From assembly GCA_963790435.1 (NCBI GenBank), contig CAWBOI010000003.1, positions 186,001 to 250,000 on the forward strand: a stretch of DNA of 64,000 bases, given 5' to 3'. Below are positions 26,299 through 35,116 of this stretch, piece after piece (position 1 is the stretch's first letter; every line of letters starts with the position of its first letter). Below the pieces are notes generated by a model. It ran no database searches. It saw only the letters and a program-made list of their open reading frames with translations, and was not told where the DNA came from. The position numbers were made by a program, and so were the translations under genes. This stretch comes from Ilyomonas sp963790435 (GTDB lineage Bacteria; Bacteroidota; Bacteroidia; Chitinophagales; Chitinophagaceae).

Positions 26299-27132
26299 CT
26301 ATGCAAACAATGGCATGTAGGATGCTTCCACAGGATTGATGCTATCATATACTTCAAGCAGTTTGGCAACAGCTGCTTTGCCCTTGCTTCCTAATGCAAT
26401 GGAATATTCATTCACATATAAATTGATGTGCTTCTGCATTACATCTTCATCCATTTCCTGCGCATGTTGTTTTACATAAGAGGACAATTCTTCGTGATGA
26501 TTTGCAAACGCATATTCAACACTTTGCTTGATCAATTCATCCACTTTTTTAATCAACTCATCACCCAACGAACGCTTCATTACAATGCCACCCAACGGTA
26601 TAGCAACGCCTGTAGTTTCTTCCCAATATTGACCCAAATCCATCAGCTTTACGAGCCCTTTCTGCCCATAGGTAAACCGGTTTTCATGAATGATAACACC
26701 GGCATCCACCACATCATCCAGCACTGCACTTTCAATTTGATTAAACACCAAAAAGTTCTTGCGCGAGATATATGGAAAAGCAAGCGAGAACAACATGTGA
26801 GCGGTTGTATTATTGCCCGGAATGGCAACTCTAAAATCTTTGTGTTGCACATCGGGTATTTCCTTTTTTGCAATGAGCAACGGACCAACGCCTTTGCCCA
26901 ATGCGCCACCGCTATTCAGCACAATGTATTCGTTCAAAACCAATGGTAGCACGCCATAGCTGATTTTAGAAACATCCAGTACTTTTTGCCGCGCCCAATT
27001 GTTCAGCGTTTGCACATCTTCTAACTGCACGGAAAAATCAATGCCTTCGGTATCAATTTTTTTGTTTACCAAGGCATCAAAAATAAACGTATCGTTCGGG
27101 CAGGGACTAAAACCTAAACTCAATTCCATCAT
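26299..27132 (-). CDS. mqnD: 1,4-dihydroxy-6-naphthoate synthase
   Basis: 277 aa. The start LGFSPCPNDTFIFDAL and the motif VIIHENRFTYG are hallmarks of MqnD, a periplasmic-binding-protein-like enzyme that turns cyclic dehypoxanthinyl futalosine into 1,4-dihydroxy-6-naphthoate. With mqnB next to it, this shows that menaquinone is made by the futalosine route. The gene is convergent with the class IV aminotransferase gene (15 bp between stops). MqnA, MqnC and MqnE are not in the window. Confidence 0.95.
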   Translation of the reverse strand: MMELSLGFSPCPNDTFIFDALVNKKIDTEGIDFSVQLEDVQTLNNWARQKVLDVSKISYGVLPLVLNEYIVLNSGGALGKGVGPLLIAKKEIPDVQHKDFRVAIPGNNTTAHMLFSLAFPYISRKNFLVFNQIESAVLDDVVDAGVIIHENRFTYGQKGLVKLMDLGQYWEETTGVAIPLGGIVMKRSLGDELIKKVDELIKQSVEYAFANHHEELSSYVKQHAQEMDEDVMQKHINLYVNEYSIALGSKGKAAVAKLLEVYDSINPVEASYMPLFA

Positions 27133-27158
27133 TTAAATTTTTTATCAATTTTTCTTTA

Positions 27159-27207
27159 GGTAACCAGCTTTTGCAACTCCGGTTCAACATCGTTGCGTCG
27201 CACTCTT
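27159..27207 (+). repeat. 48-bp dispersed repeat, copy A
   Basis: It begins TAACCAGCTTTTG(C)A-CTCCG and ends TTGCGTCGCACTCTT. An inverted copy with about 80% identity by eye lies at 36584-36632. It lies just downstream of the mqnB stop codon. Confidence 0.75.
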
Positions 27208-27221
27208 GTACGCCTTGTCCT

Positions 27222-27905
27222 TTATTCAACAAGCGGCTGTTCTTCATGCCCTTCTCCACTTGTGGAGAAGGGTTGGGATGAGGTCAACATCTTCCTCACC
27301 GCTTCATTTACATTCTCAATCGCTTCTTTTATCTTCCATTTTGTTTTATCGCGTTCGCCAACATAATTTGAAATGCTACGCACTTGTAAAAAAGGAACTG
27401 GAAACAAGTTGCAAACATAATGCAGCGATGTGCCTTCCATACTTTCCACATCAGCATTATAGTTTGTTTTTATCCATTTTTTTGTAAGCTCATCCGTTGT
27501 AATTTGATTGATGGTAACACCCGTAACTTTTGGCAGATGCAAAACATTCCACGTATCAAGGGTTTGGTTTTGCAGATATTTATTATGGAATGGCGATTCA
27601 TCTTTTTTTACCAAATTCAAATCGAATACATCTTTCCACTCACCGTTCTCCCAAACGCCGGTATCTCCTAAATATTCTTTGTCAATCACCACTACATCGC
27701 CTAATGAAATTTGATTGTTGAAAGAGCCTGCAATGCCCAACTGAATCATTACATCCGGCTTGTGCCGAAGCACATGCTGCGTAAGGCTTACAGCCGACAG
27801 CAATATACCAACGCCGGTGTATAAAAACTGAATGTTGTGGTTTGTATCTGCAAAGATTTCTTCCTTAATTTCAAACGGCGTTGCAGCTACCAATGTTATA
27901 TTCAT
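27222..27905 (-). CDS. mqnB: Futalosine hydrolase
   Basis: 227 aa. A nucleoside-phosphorylase-like fold with VAATPFEI, YTGVG, QLGIAGSF, VVVIDKEYLGD, VESMEGTS and VRSISNYVG. It removes hypoxanthine from futalosine in menaquinone synthesis. It lies 90 bp upstream of mqnD on the same strand. The last ~16 residues (after KMLTSSQP, reading FSTSGEGHEEQPLVE) come from a palindromic CCTTCTCC...GGAGAAGG repeat, not from the enzyme fold. Confidence 0.93.
   Translation of the reverse strand: MNITLVAATPFEIKEEIFADTNHNIQFLYTGVGILLSAVSLTQHVLRHKPDVMIQLGIAGSFNNQISLGDVVVIDKEYLGDTGVWENGEWKDVFDLNLVKKDESPFHNKYLQNQTLDTWNVLHLPKVTGVTINQITTDELTKKWIKTNYNADVESMEGTSLHYVCNLFPVPFLQVRSISNYVGERDKTKWKIKEAIENVNEAVRKMLTSSQPFSTSGEGHEEQPLVE
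27249..27285. repeat. CCCTTCTCC palindromic repeat in the mqnB 3' end
   Basis: CCCTTCTCCAC and GTGGAGAAGGG form a perfect hairpin with a 2-nt centre, followed by TTGGGATGAGG, a pattern of dispersed repeats known from many bacterial genomes. Here it is translated. Confidence 0.8.
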
Positions 27906-27917
27906 ATGGGATAAAAG

Positions 27918-28808
27918 TTAGGCTCCGTTCACGGTTACGGTTTTATCAATCTTATTGATCAAACCTTGCAACACTTTGCCTGGACCGACTTCCGTAAAGA
28001 TAGTTGCACCATCTTTTATCATTGCCTGTACACTTTGCGTCCACCGCACTGCGCCGGTTAATTGTTCAATCAAATTTTGTTTAATCTCCCTTTCATTAAC
28101 TGATGGTTTCGCATTTACGTTTTGATAAATCGGGCAGACTGGCGTTGCAAAGTTTGCAGCTTCAATAGCAGCGGCCAATTCTTCTTTAGCAGGTTGCATA
28201 AACGGGCTATGAAACGCTCCGCCTACAGGAAGAATAAGAGCACGTTTGGCACCCGCAGCTTTTAGTTTTTCACACGCTTCGTTCACGCCTTTTATTGAAC
28301 CGCTAATCACCAACTGACCGGGGCAATTGTAATTGGCAGCTACCACAATCTCGCCGCTCTCTTTTTCAATGCCATCACATATCGCTTCTACTTTTCCATC
28401 TTCCATTGCCAGCACCGCAGCCATTGTTGAAGGCGCTGCTTCGCAGGCTTTCTGCATCGCTTTGGCACGAATAGAAACCAATTGCAGCGCGTCTTCAAAT
28501 GATAATGTTTTATTGGCTACCAAAGCAGAAAATTCTCCGAGGGAATGACCGGCAACAGCATCCGGCTTTGCATTTTCTAACAACAAATAAAGGATGACCG
28601 AATGGAGAAACACCGCAGGTTGCGTAACGGCGGTTTGTTTTAAATCTTCGTCTGCTCCATTGAACATAATGTCTGATATGCGAAAGCCCAGAATGTCATT
28701 CGCTCTTTCAAACATCTCTTTTGCTTTTGCACTATTTTCATACAAGGTTTTGCCCATGCCCGGAAACTGGCTGCCCTGCCCGGGAAATACATACGCGTGT
28801 TTGCTCAT
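27918..28808 (-). CDS. fabD: Malonyl-CoA:ACP transacylase
   Basis: 296 aa from the ATG at 28806-28808 (MSKHAYVFPGQGSQFPGMG). The nucleophile is S89 in GHSLGE and the partner base is H200 in GGAFHSPFM; the C-terminal VGPGKVLQGL is typical. It loads malonyl groups onto acyl carrier protein for fatty-acid synthesis. It lies 12 bp upstream of mqnB on the same strand, so fabD-mqnB-mqnD may share a transcript. Confidence 0.96.
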   Translation of the reverse strand: MSKHAYVFPGQGSQFPGMGKTLYENSAKAKEMFERANDILGFRISDIMFNGADEDLKQTAVTQPAVFLHSVILYLLLENAKPDAVAGHSLGEFSALVANKTLSFEDALQLVSIRAKAMQKACEAAPSTMAAVLAMEDGKVEAICDGIEKESGEIVVAANYNCPGQLVISGSIKGVNEACEKLKAAGAKRALILPVGGAFHSPFMQPAKEELAAAIEAANFATPVCPIYQNVNAKPSVNEREIKQNLIEQLTGAVRWTQSVQAMIKDGATIFTEVGPGKVLQGLINKIDKTVTVNGA

Positions 28809-28826
28809 AAAAAATTTTTGGGTAGC

Positions 28827-28834
28827 CAAAAGTA
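28827..28834 (-). promoter_or_regulatory. Candidate -7 box for fabD
   Basis: On the minus strand TACTTTTG fits TAnnTTTG and ends 18 bp before the ATG. No -33 box at the usual spacing was found. Confidence 0.4.
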
Positions 28835-28994
28835 GGCGATTCGACAAAGATGCATTTATCATTTTCGTATTACCATTCATCAAAATCATCTTTAAATAAT
28901 TTTTTCAAAATGATTCGTTGTGTACGAAAATTCATTCTTTTTGTAACGCTGTATAACACACATTTAAAATTGTTCACTCTCTAACGAAATACAC

Positions 28995-30470
28995 ATGCAA
29001 GAAAATCAAACAAAACAAAACACAGAGGACAAGACGCGCAGACATTTTATAAAAAATGGAGCTGCAGCGCTTGCGGGTCTTTACATTGTACCGCGCCACG
29101 TAATGGGTGGCGTTGGCTATCGAGCACCGAGCGATATGCTAAACATTGCAGCCATTGGTGCAGGTGGTAAAGGCGGCGATGACATCAATCATTTCTTTGC
29201 TTCGGGCAAAGCCAATATTGCATACCTCTGCGATGTTGACGACAGGCAAGCGGCAGGTAGCGTTGCTAAATTTCCAAATGCAAAACGCTATAAAGATTTT
29301 CGCGAGATGCTGGACAAAGAAGCCAAGCACATTGATGCCGTTTCGGTATCAACGCCCGACCACACTCATGCTGTTGCGGCTATGGCCGCCATGCAGTTGG
29401 GCAAGCATGTGTATGTGCAAAAACCAATGACACACGACATTTACGAAACGCGTATGCTTACACAAGCCGCCAAGCGTTATAAAGTGGTATCGCAAATGGG
29501 CAATCAGGGCGCATCGAGCGATGGTGTGCGGCAGTTGGTAGATTGGTACAAAGCCGGCATCATTGGCGATGTGAGTGAAGTGTGGTGCTTTACCAATCGT
29601 CCGGTATGGCCGCAAGGCATTCCCTGGCCTTCAACCAAAGCTGAAGTACCGCAAGGTTTGGATTGGAATTTATGGCAGGGCACAGCTCCTAAAAAAGAGT
29701 ACATAGAAAACCTTATTCCGTTTAACTGGCGCGGCTGGTGGGATTATGGCACCGGCGCATTGGGCGATATGGGCTGTCACCTTATTGCACCGCCGTTTCA
29801 GGTGTTGGAATTAGGCTATCCCGTTTCGGCAGAATGCAGTGTAGCCAACCGTTATGTTACCAATTGGACGCCTGGCTATTTCCCTGATTCCGGTCCGGTA
29901 GCTTCACACATCATTCTAACCTTCAAAGGTCATAGCAAGCAACCCGACGTAACGCTTCACTGGATGGATGGTGGCATCTTGCCTGAACGTCCATCAGAGT
30001 TGGGTGCGAACGAATTGTTAGGCGAAGGTGATAATGGTGTTTTATTTGTAGGTACCAAAGGCAAGATGATGTGCAGTACGTATGGATTGAATCCGCAATT
30101 GTTGCCAACTTCAAAAACGGCAGGAACCAAAGTGCCGCAAACCATTGCACGCGTGCCGGGCAGCGCTGATGGTCATTATGCAGCCTGGGTAGAAGCTTGT
30201 TTAAAGGGTTATGGCAGCAAGGAAGCCAACAATTTAAGCTCACGGTTTGATGTGGCAGGGCCTTTGACAGAGTCGGTGTTGATGGGTAATCTTGCGATTC
30301 GCAGTTACAACATTCGCAAGTTGCAGGCTGGCAAAACAGATGAATACACCCATCCCGGTCGTTATATCAAATTGCTTTGGGATGGCGATAATATGCGCAT
30401 CACCAACTTCGACGATGCCAACCAGTTTGTAAAACGTGAGTATCAGAACGGATGGAGCTTGGGTGTTTAA
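28995..30470 (+). CDS. Tat-exported Gfo/Idh/MocA-family oxidoreductase
   Basis: 491 aa. The N-terminus has a twin-arginine signal (R15-R16-H-F-I-K then GAAALAGLYIVP), so it is exported folded, with its nicotinamide cofactor, to the periplasm. The Rossmann motif is AAIGAGGKGGDD and the family lysine occurs in HVYVQKPMTHD. The C-terminal domain is of the alpha/beta type. Relatives oxidise sugars at C3. The next two genes (cytochrome c and DUF1080) suggest a 3-keto-sugar pathway in the periplasm. Confidence 0.9.
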   Translation: MQENQTKQNTEDKTRRHFIKNGAAALAGLYIVPRHVMGGVGYRAPSDMLNIAAIGAGGKGGDDINHFFASGKANIAYLCDVDDRQAAGSVAKFPNAKRYKDFREMLDKEAKHIDAVSVSTPDHTHAVAAMAAMQLGKHVYVQKPMTHDIYETRMLTQAAKRYKVVSQMGNQGASSDGVRQLVDWYKAGIIGDVSEVWCFTNRPVWPQGIPWPSTKAEVPQGLDWNLWQGTAPKKEYIENLIPFNWRGWWDYGTGALGDMGCHLIAPPFQVLELGYPVSAECSVANRYVTNWTPGYFPDSGPVASHIILTFKGHSKQPDVTLHWMDGGILPERPSELGANELLGEGDNGVLFVGTKGKMMCSTYGLNPQLLPTSKTAGTKVPQTIARVPGSADGHYAAWVEACLKGYGSKEANNLSSRFDVAGPLTESVLMGNLAIRSYNIRKLQAGKTDEYTHPGRYIKLLWDGDNMRITNFDDANQFVKREYQNGWSLGV

Positions 30471-30507
30471 AAAGAAAAAAATAAGGCAAAAACAAAATCA
30501 ACATAAT

Positions 30508-30945
30508 ATGAAAAAATACATGGCTTTCATTGCGGCTGTTAGCATACTGGCAGCCTGCGGCAGCAACAACAATTCGTCCGGCAACAATTCCGACAGCTCG
30601 GCTTCATCAACCAACAATGCTACCGCTTCTTCCGGCGGTGATATTAGTTCCAATCCCGATTATCAAAAAGGATTGGCTTTGGTGAGCGCTTCCGATTGTT
30701 TGACCTGCCACAAGGTGAGCGAGAAACTGGTGGGCCCGGCTTATCAGGACGTAGCTAATAAATACGCAGGCGTTGATACCGCTGTTACTTATCTCGCTCA
30801 CAGAATTATAAACGGCGTTGGTGCTAACGACAAGCATGACTGGGGCGCAGAAACGAACAATGCAGTAATGACGCCGCATCCGCAGGTATCACAAGCCGAT
30901 GCGGAGCAAATGGTAAAGTATGTTTTACTTTTAAAAACTAAATAA
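30508..30945 (+). CDS. Lipoprotein cytochrome c (class I)
   Basis: 145 aa from the ATG at 30508. A lipobox (LAAC, C17) and a S/N-rich linker of about 30 residues precede a small cytochrome c domain: heme-binding C64-L-T-C67-H68 and a likely axial Met, M121 (NAVMTPHP). The lipid anchor places it at a membrane on the periplasmic side. It starts 37 bp after the dehydrogenase gene and 7 bp before the DUF1080 gene, so it is a plausible electron acceptor for the dehydrogenase (inference). Confidence 0.9.
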   Translation: MKKYMAFIAAVSILAACGSNNNSSGNNSDSSASSTNNATASSGGDISSNPDYQKGLALVSASDCLTCHKVSEKLVGPAYQDVANKYAGVDTAVTYLAHRIINGVGANDKHDWGAETNNAVMTPHPQVSQADAEQMVKYVLLLKTK

Positions 30946-30952
30946 TCAAAGA

Positions 30953-31717
30953 ATGAAAATCATTTCAAAAGCAGCTATGGCTGCTTTTCTTTTTGCTCTT
31001 ATTTCGTGTGGAAACAACAACGCGAATACAGCATCAGCAACCGATTCTTCTACCATTACAAAAGATACCACAAGCACCGCAGCGGGCACAAGTTCAACGC
31101 TTTTGTTTGATGGTAAAACACTGGCTGGCTGGCATACGTATGGCAAAGACAAACCAGGCAGCGCATGGAGTGTTGATAGCGGCACCATTCATCTGAAACC
31201 CCAAACCAGCAAAGGCTATCAAACAGAAGGCGGTGGCGACTTGGTAACGAATGATGAGTACGGGAATTTTGATTTGAAATTGGACTGGAAAATTTCAAAA
31301 GGTGGCAACAGCGGAGTTATCATTTTTGTGCACGAAGACACTACCAAGTACAAAGAAACCTGGAACACAGGTTTGGAAATGCAGGTATTAGACAATGCGC
31401 GGCACGATGACGCCAAAATTCCAAAACACCGCGCCGGTGATTTGTATGATTTAATCACCAGCACGCCGGAAACAGTAAAGCCTGCCGGTGAATGGAATAC
31501 AGTAGAAGTAAAAAGCGATAACGGTAAACTGGATTTTTATTTGAACGGTGCGCACACAGTTTCTACTACGTTGTGGGATGACAATTGGAAAAAGCTCGTA
31601 GCCGGTAGTAAGTTTAAAGACATGCCTGATTTTGGTACGTTTAAAAAAGGACATATCGCATTGCAGGACCATGGCTTTGAAGTATGGTATCGCAACATCA
31701 GCATTCAAAAATTATAA
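30953..31717 (+). CDS. DUF1080 (3-keto-disaccharide hydrolase-like) lipoprotein
   Basis: 254 aa. Lipobox LISC (C19), then a T/S-rich linker and the DUF1080 concanavalin-like domain, with LLFDGKTLAGWHTYG, GNSGVIIFVHED, GLEMQVLDNA and GDLYDLI, all typical of the family. Members have been shown to cleave 3-keto-glycosides. It is the last gene of a three-gene cluster, with a strong terminator after it. The exact sugar is unknown. Confidence 0.92.
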   Translation: MKIISKAAMAAFLFALISCGNNNANTASATDSSTITKDTTSTAAGTSSTLLFDGKTLAGWHTYGKDKPGSAWSVDSGTIHLKPQTSKGYQTEGGGDLVTNDEYGNFDLKLDWKISKGGNSGVIIFVHEDTTKYKETWNTGLEMQVLDNARHDDAKIPKHRAGDLYDLITSTPETVKPAGEWNTVEVKSDNGKLDFYLNGAHTVSTTLWDDNWKKLVAGSKFKDMPDFGTFKKGHIALQDHGFEVWYRNISIQKL

Positions 31718-31732
31718 GATTTGTTTTTGCAC

Positions 31733-31772
31733 AAAAAACGGTTGTTGAAGTAAAGTTCAACAACCGTTTTTT
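31733..31772 (+). terminator. Terminator of the keto-glycoside cluster
   Basis: Perfect 17-bp arms (AAAAAACGGTTGTTGAA and its complement) around a 6-nt loop end in TTTTTT. Confidence 0.93.
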
Positions 31773-31921
31773 ATTCGTTTTACAAGGCTATTAAGTAATG
31801 ATTGCACACTCGTTTTTCTTTTGCCCAAATCTGTATTTCTTCTTTTTGGATACAACAATCAGCGGTTAGATTCCTTTTTCTTTATTTGTGATTGAGAGCT
31901 TTGCACCATCAATACAAACAA

Positions 31922-32932
31922 ATGAACACAATGAAAACAACACCGTTAGGAAGTCAGGGATTACAAGTGCCGCTGGTAGGTTTGGGCTGTATGGGAATGA
32001 CAACCATTGCCGGCTCAGATATTTATGGCAAAGCCGACGAAAAGGAAGCCATTGCAACCATTCATCGCTCGCTGGAATTGGGTGGAAATTTTTTAGACAC
32101 CGCCGATTTGTACGGTCCGTTGTTAAACGAGAGATTGGTTGCCAAAGCTATAAAAGGCAACCGCGATAACTACATCATTGCCACAAAATTTGGCTTTGAA
32201 ATAAACGATGACGAACAACTCACATGGGCGTTCAATGGCAAGCCGGAATATGTAAAAAAAGCTGCAGAACGTTCTCTCAAAAATTTAGGCACTGATGTCA
32301 TTGATTTGTATTATCTGCATCGTCTCGATCCCAATACACCCATTGAAGAAACGGTTGGTGCCATGGCTGAATTGGTAAAGGAAGGAAAGGTGCGTTATAT
32401 CGGTTTATCGGAAGTATCGGCACAAACAATAAAGAAAGCTCATGCAGTGCATCCGTTAACAGCAGTACAAACCGAATTTTCTTTGTTTGAAAGAGAAGCG
32501 GAAGAAAACGGTGTGCTGCAAACACTTCGCGATTTAGGGATTGGTTTTATAGCTTACTCGCCTTTGGGCAGAGGGTTTATTTCGGGCGAAATTAAAAGCC
32601 CTGATGACTTTCCTGAAAACGATTTTAGAAGAAGCATTCCGCGCTTTCAGGGTGAACAATTTTATAAAAACATTGAACTTGTAAATGCTATAAAAAAAAT
32701 TGCAGAAAGCAAGGGCATCACGGCTTCACAACTTGCGCTTGCATGGGTAATTGCAAAAGGCATTGTTCCGATACCAGGAACAAAAAGATTGAAGTATGTG
32801 GAAGAAAACATAGCCGCAGCCAGCGTTTCGCTAAGTGGAGAGGAAATAGATGAACTGGAATCCATCGTACCTTTAGGCATAGATACCGGCGCACGCTACG
32901 ATGAAGTTGGTATGACATGGATAGATAAATAG
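31922..32932 (+). CDS. Aldo/keto reductase
   Basis: 336 aa from the ATG at 31922 (31931 is equally possible). The AKR fold motifs are in order: LGCMGMT, LDTADLYGP (catalytic Asp and Tyr), IATKFGF (Lys) and YYLHRLD (His), then the NADPH-binding tail (PGTKRLKYVEENIAA). It resembles the YafB/IolS-like general aldehyde and ketone reductases. An AraC-type regulator follows it on the same strand, separated by a hairpin. Confidence 0.94.
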   Translation: MNTMKTTPLGSQGLQVPLVGLGCMGMTTIAGSDIYGKADEKEAIATIHRSLELGGNFLDTADLYGPLLNERLVAKAIKGNRDNYIIATKFGFEINDDEQLTWAFNGKPEYVKKAAERSLKNLGTDVIDLYYLHRLDPNTPIEETVGAMAELVKEGKVRYIGLSEVSAQTIKKAHAVHPLTAVQTEFSLFEREAEENGVLQTLRDLGIGFIAYSPLGRGFISGEIKSPDDFPENDFRRSIPRFQGEQFYKNIELVNAIKKIAESKGITASQLALAWVIAKGIVPIPGTKRLKYVEENIAAASVSLSGEEIDELESIVPLGIDTGARYDEVGMTWIDK

Positions 32933-32944
32933 CATCAACATCAA

Positions 32945-32990
32945 AAGCAGAAAAACAACACTACAAGCCGTTTTTCTGCTTCAATTTTTA
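32945..32990 (+). terminator. Hairpin between the reductase and AraC genes
   Basis: AAGCAGAAAAAC pairs perfectly with GTTTTTCTGCTT around a 13-nt loop, followed by CAATTTTT. Confidence 0.75.
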
Positions 32991-32996
32991 AAAGAA

Positions 32997-33917
32997 ATGA
33001 AACCAAAAAATAATCAGCCTTACAATGTTTCCAGTATTTCAGAATTGCATCGGCTGATGGGTTTGCCAAAACCGCAACATCCGTTAATCAGCGTAATTAA
33101 TCTAAAAGATGTTACGTGTTCAGTTGATACAACCATAAGAAGCATGGTGTATCAGTTTTATTCGATCTGCATTAAAAAGGATTTTAAAGGCAAGCTGAAA
33201 TACGGGCAGAATTATTATGATTTCGACGATGGTGTGATGACCTTTTTTTCACCCGGACAAGTGGTTTCAGTTGATGCTGCTGCCGAAATTTCAGTTAACG
33301 GATGGTGGCTTGTTATTCATCCTGATTTCATTAAAAACTATTCGCTTTTTAAAGTGATTAAAAACTACGGTTTCTTTTCGTATGCTGTGAATGAAGCTCT
33401 TCATCTTTCAGAAAAAGAAGAAGCAATGATTGAGAACATTATTACAAATATTAAACAAGAATATTGCTCTGCTATCGATCATTTCAGCCAGGATGTAATT
33501 GTGTCGCACATCGAATTATTGCTTACTTATTCCAACCGTTTTTATAACCGTCAGTTCATCACGCGCAAGCAAGCCAGTAATAGTTTGCTAATGAAGTTTG
33601 AAGAAGTGATGAATGTTTTTTTTACAAAAACAAATCTTGAGGAAAACGGTTTACCAACGGTTGAAAATATTGCGAAGCAATTGAATGTTTCCTCTCATTA
33701 TTTAAGCGATATGCTTCGTACGGTAACAGGGCAAAGTACGCAACAACACATCCATGATAAACTGATAGAAAAAGCAAAAGAGATATTGAGCACCACTCCT
33801 CTATCGGTTAGTGAAATTGCTTATTCGCTTGGCTTCGAGCATCCGCAATCGTTTAGTAAATTGTTTAAAAACAAAACAACTGTTTCGCCGCTTCAGTTTC
33901 GCAATTCGTTTAATTAG
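32997..33917 (+). CDS. AraC-family transcriptional regulator
   Basis: 306 aa. The N-terminal sensor domain (about 1-180) is cupin-like, and the C-terminal AraC DNA-binding domain has two helix-turn-helix units: VENIAKQLNVSSHYLSDMLR and LSVSEIAYSLGFEHPQSFSK, with the SPLQFR end. It may control the adjacent aldo/keto reductase gene (inference from gene order only). Confidence 0.93.
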   Translation: MKPKNNQPYNVSSISELHRLMGLPKPQHPLISVINLKDVTCSVDTTIRSMVYQFYSICIKKDFKGKLKYGQNYYDFDDGVMTFFSPGQVVSVDAAAEISVNGWWLVIHPDFIKNYSLFKVIKNYGFFSYAVNEALHLSEKEEAMIENIITNIKQEYCSAIDHFSQDVIVSHIELLLTYSNRFYNRQFITRKQASNSLLMKFEEVMNVFFTKTNLEENGLPTVENIAKQLNVSSHYLSDMLRTVTGQSTQQHIHDKLIEKAKEILSTTPLSVSEIAYSLGFEHPQSFSKLFKNKTTVSPLQFRNSFN

Positions 33918-33952
33918 AAGAATATAGTATTTATGAAGTAAGCACTTCAATT

Positions 33953-35053
33953 TTAGTAAACAGCTTTTCGTTCGGATAGAAAAGGCTGATAGATTGTTTG
34001 AACGATGTTTTCAATGTTTATATCGGAGCGATTTGAAAAAATAACAATCGCAAACTCTTGCTGCGGGATAGTAAAAGTGTACGTTTTAAAACCTCCGTTA
34101 TCGCCACTGTGATATATTTTTTTGTTCTCTTCACTTTCATCAACAAACCAGCCGAAACCATAGCCCAGCTTGCGTTTGGCATCAATAGCATATTCAATTG
34201 ACCGTACTTTCTCAACCCATTTTTTACCCAATACTTTTCCTTCCTTCAAAGCTTGCAGCCAAGCGGAATAATCATGTATGGAAGTATAAATACCACCATC
34301 GCCTTCAGTTGAAAAAAAGAGGTGCTCGTCAGCACCGGAAGTAATAAATTGATGGGTTGCGCTGTCTTTATCGTAACCGGTTGCGGGTTGCAAAATGGTT
34401 TCGTTTTCGTTCCAGATTGTTGTGCTTTTCATGCCTGCTTTCGCAAACACATTTTGCTGCATGTAATCGTTATAGGAAAGTCCGCTTATCTTCTCAATAA
34501 TGAGTGCCAGCAAGCAAAAGCCGGTGTTGCTATAGCGGAACTTTGTGCCTGGTGTAAAGTACAACGAATCAAGATTTTTGACCGCATTGTAAACATCTTT
34601 GTTGTGTGCGTGTTGCATCCCTTTTGTATTGCTGTAATCGTAATGATCGCGAATGCCTGAACTATGAGTGAGCAATTGCTGAACGGTAATAGCATCAGCC
34701 ACTTTTTTGTTCATTTCGGGAAAGAAACGGCTGATTTTATCGGTTAACGAAAGCTTCTTTTTCTCTGCCAATTGCAGAATGGCAACAGCCGTAAATTGTT
34801 TGGTTAAGGAAGCAATGTTGAAGTTTGTTTTTGCAGTTATTTTTTCTTTTGTTGTAATATTTCTCACACCATAATTCCCTTCAAACACTACATTGCCTCC
34901 CTGTATCACAGCAAGAGAAATTCCAGGCAAAGAATCGGTATAAATTGTTTCTAATAACGAATCAATTTTTGTTTGATTCTTCGCTTGTAAAACTTGTGCA
35001 TTTGCCGTTTGAAAAAATAAGGCAAAACAAAAAAGGGCTATCCATTGATTCAT
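33953..35053 (-). CDS. Class C beta-lactamase-like serine hydrolase (secreted)
   Basis: 366 aa from the ATG at 35051-35053 (MNQWIALFCFALFFQTANAQ signal peptide). The catalytic SLTK (SxxK), YSNTGF and HSGDNGG motifs are all present. It is a second member of the family in this window, distantly related to the one at 17959. The likely cell location is the periplasm; the substrate is unknown. Confidence 0.92.
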   Translation of the reverse strand: MNQWIALFCFALFFQTANAQVLQAKNQTKIDSLLETIYTDSLPGISLAVIQGGNVVFEGNYGVRNITTKEKITAKTNFNIASLTKQFTAVAILQLAEKKKLSLTDKISRFFPEMNKKVADAITVQQLLTHSSGIRDHYDYSNTKGMQHAHNKDVYNAVKNLDSLYFTPGTKFRYSNTGFCLLALIIEKISGLSYNDYMQQNVFAKAGMKSTTIWNENETILQPATGYDKDSATHQFITSGADEHLFFSTEGDGGIYTSIHDYSAWLQALKEGKVLGKKWVEKVRSIEYAIDAKRKLGYGFGWFVDESEENKKIYHSGDNGGFKTYTFTIPQQEFAIVIFSNRSDINIENIVQTIYQPFLSERKAVY

Positions 35054-35116
35054 ACAAAAATGAAACAAAAGTAAAGCTGCTTTTTTATTCGTTACGATGC
35101 TTTGTTACATCATCAA

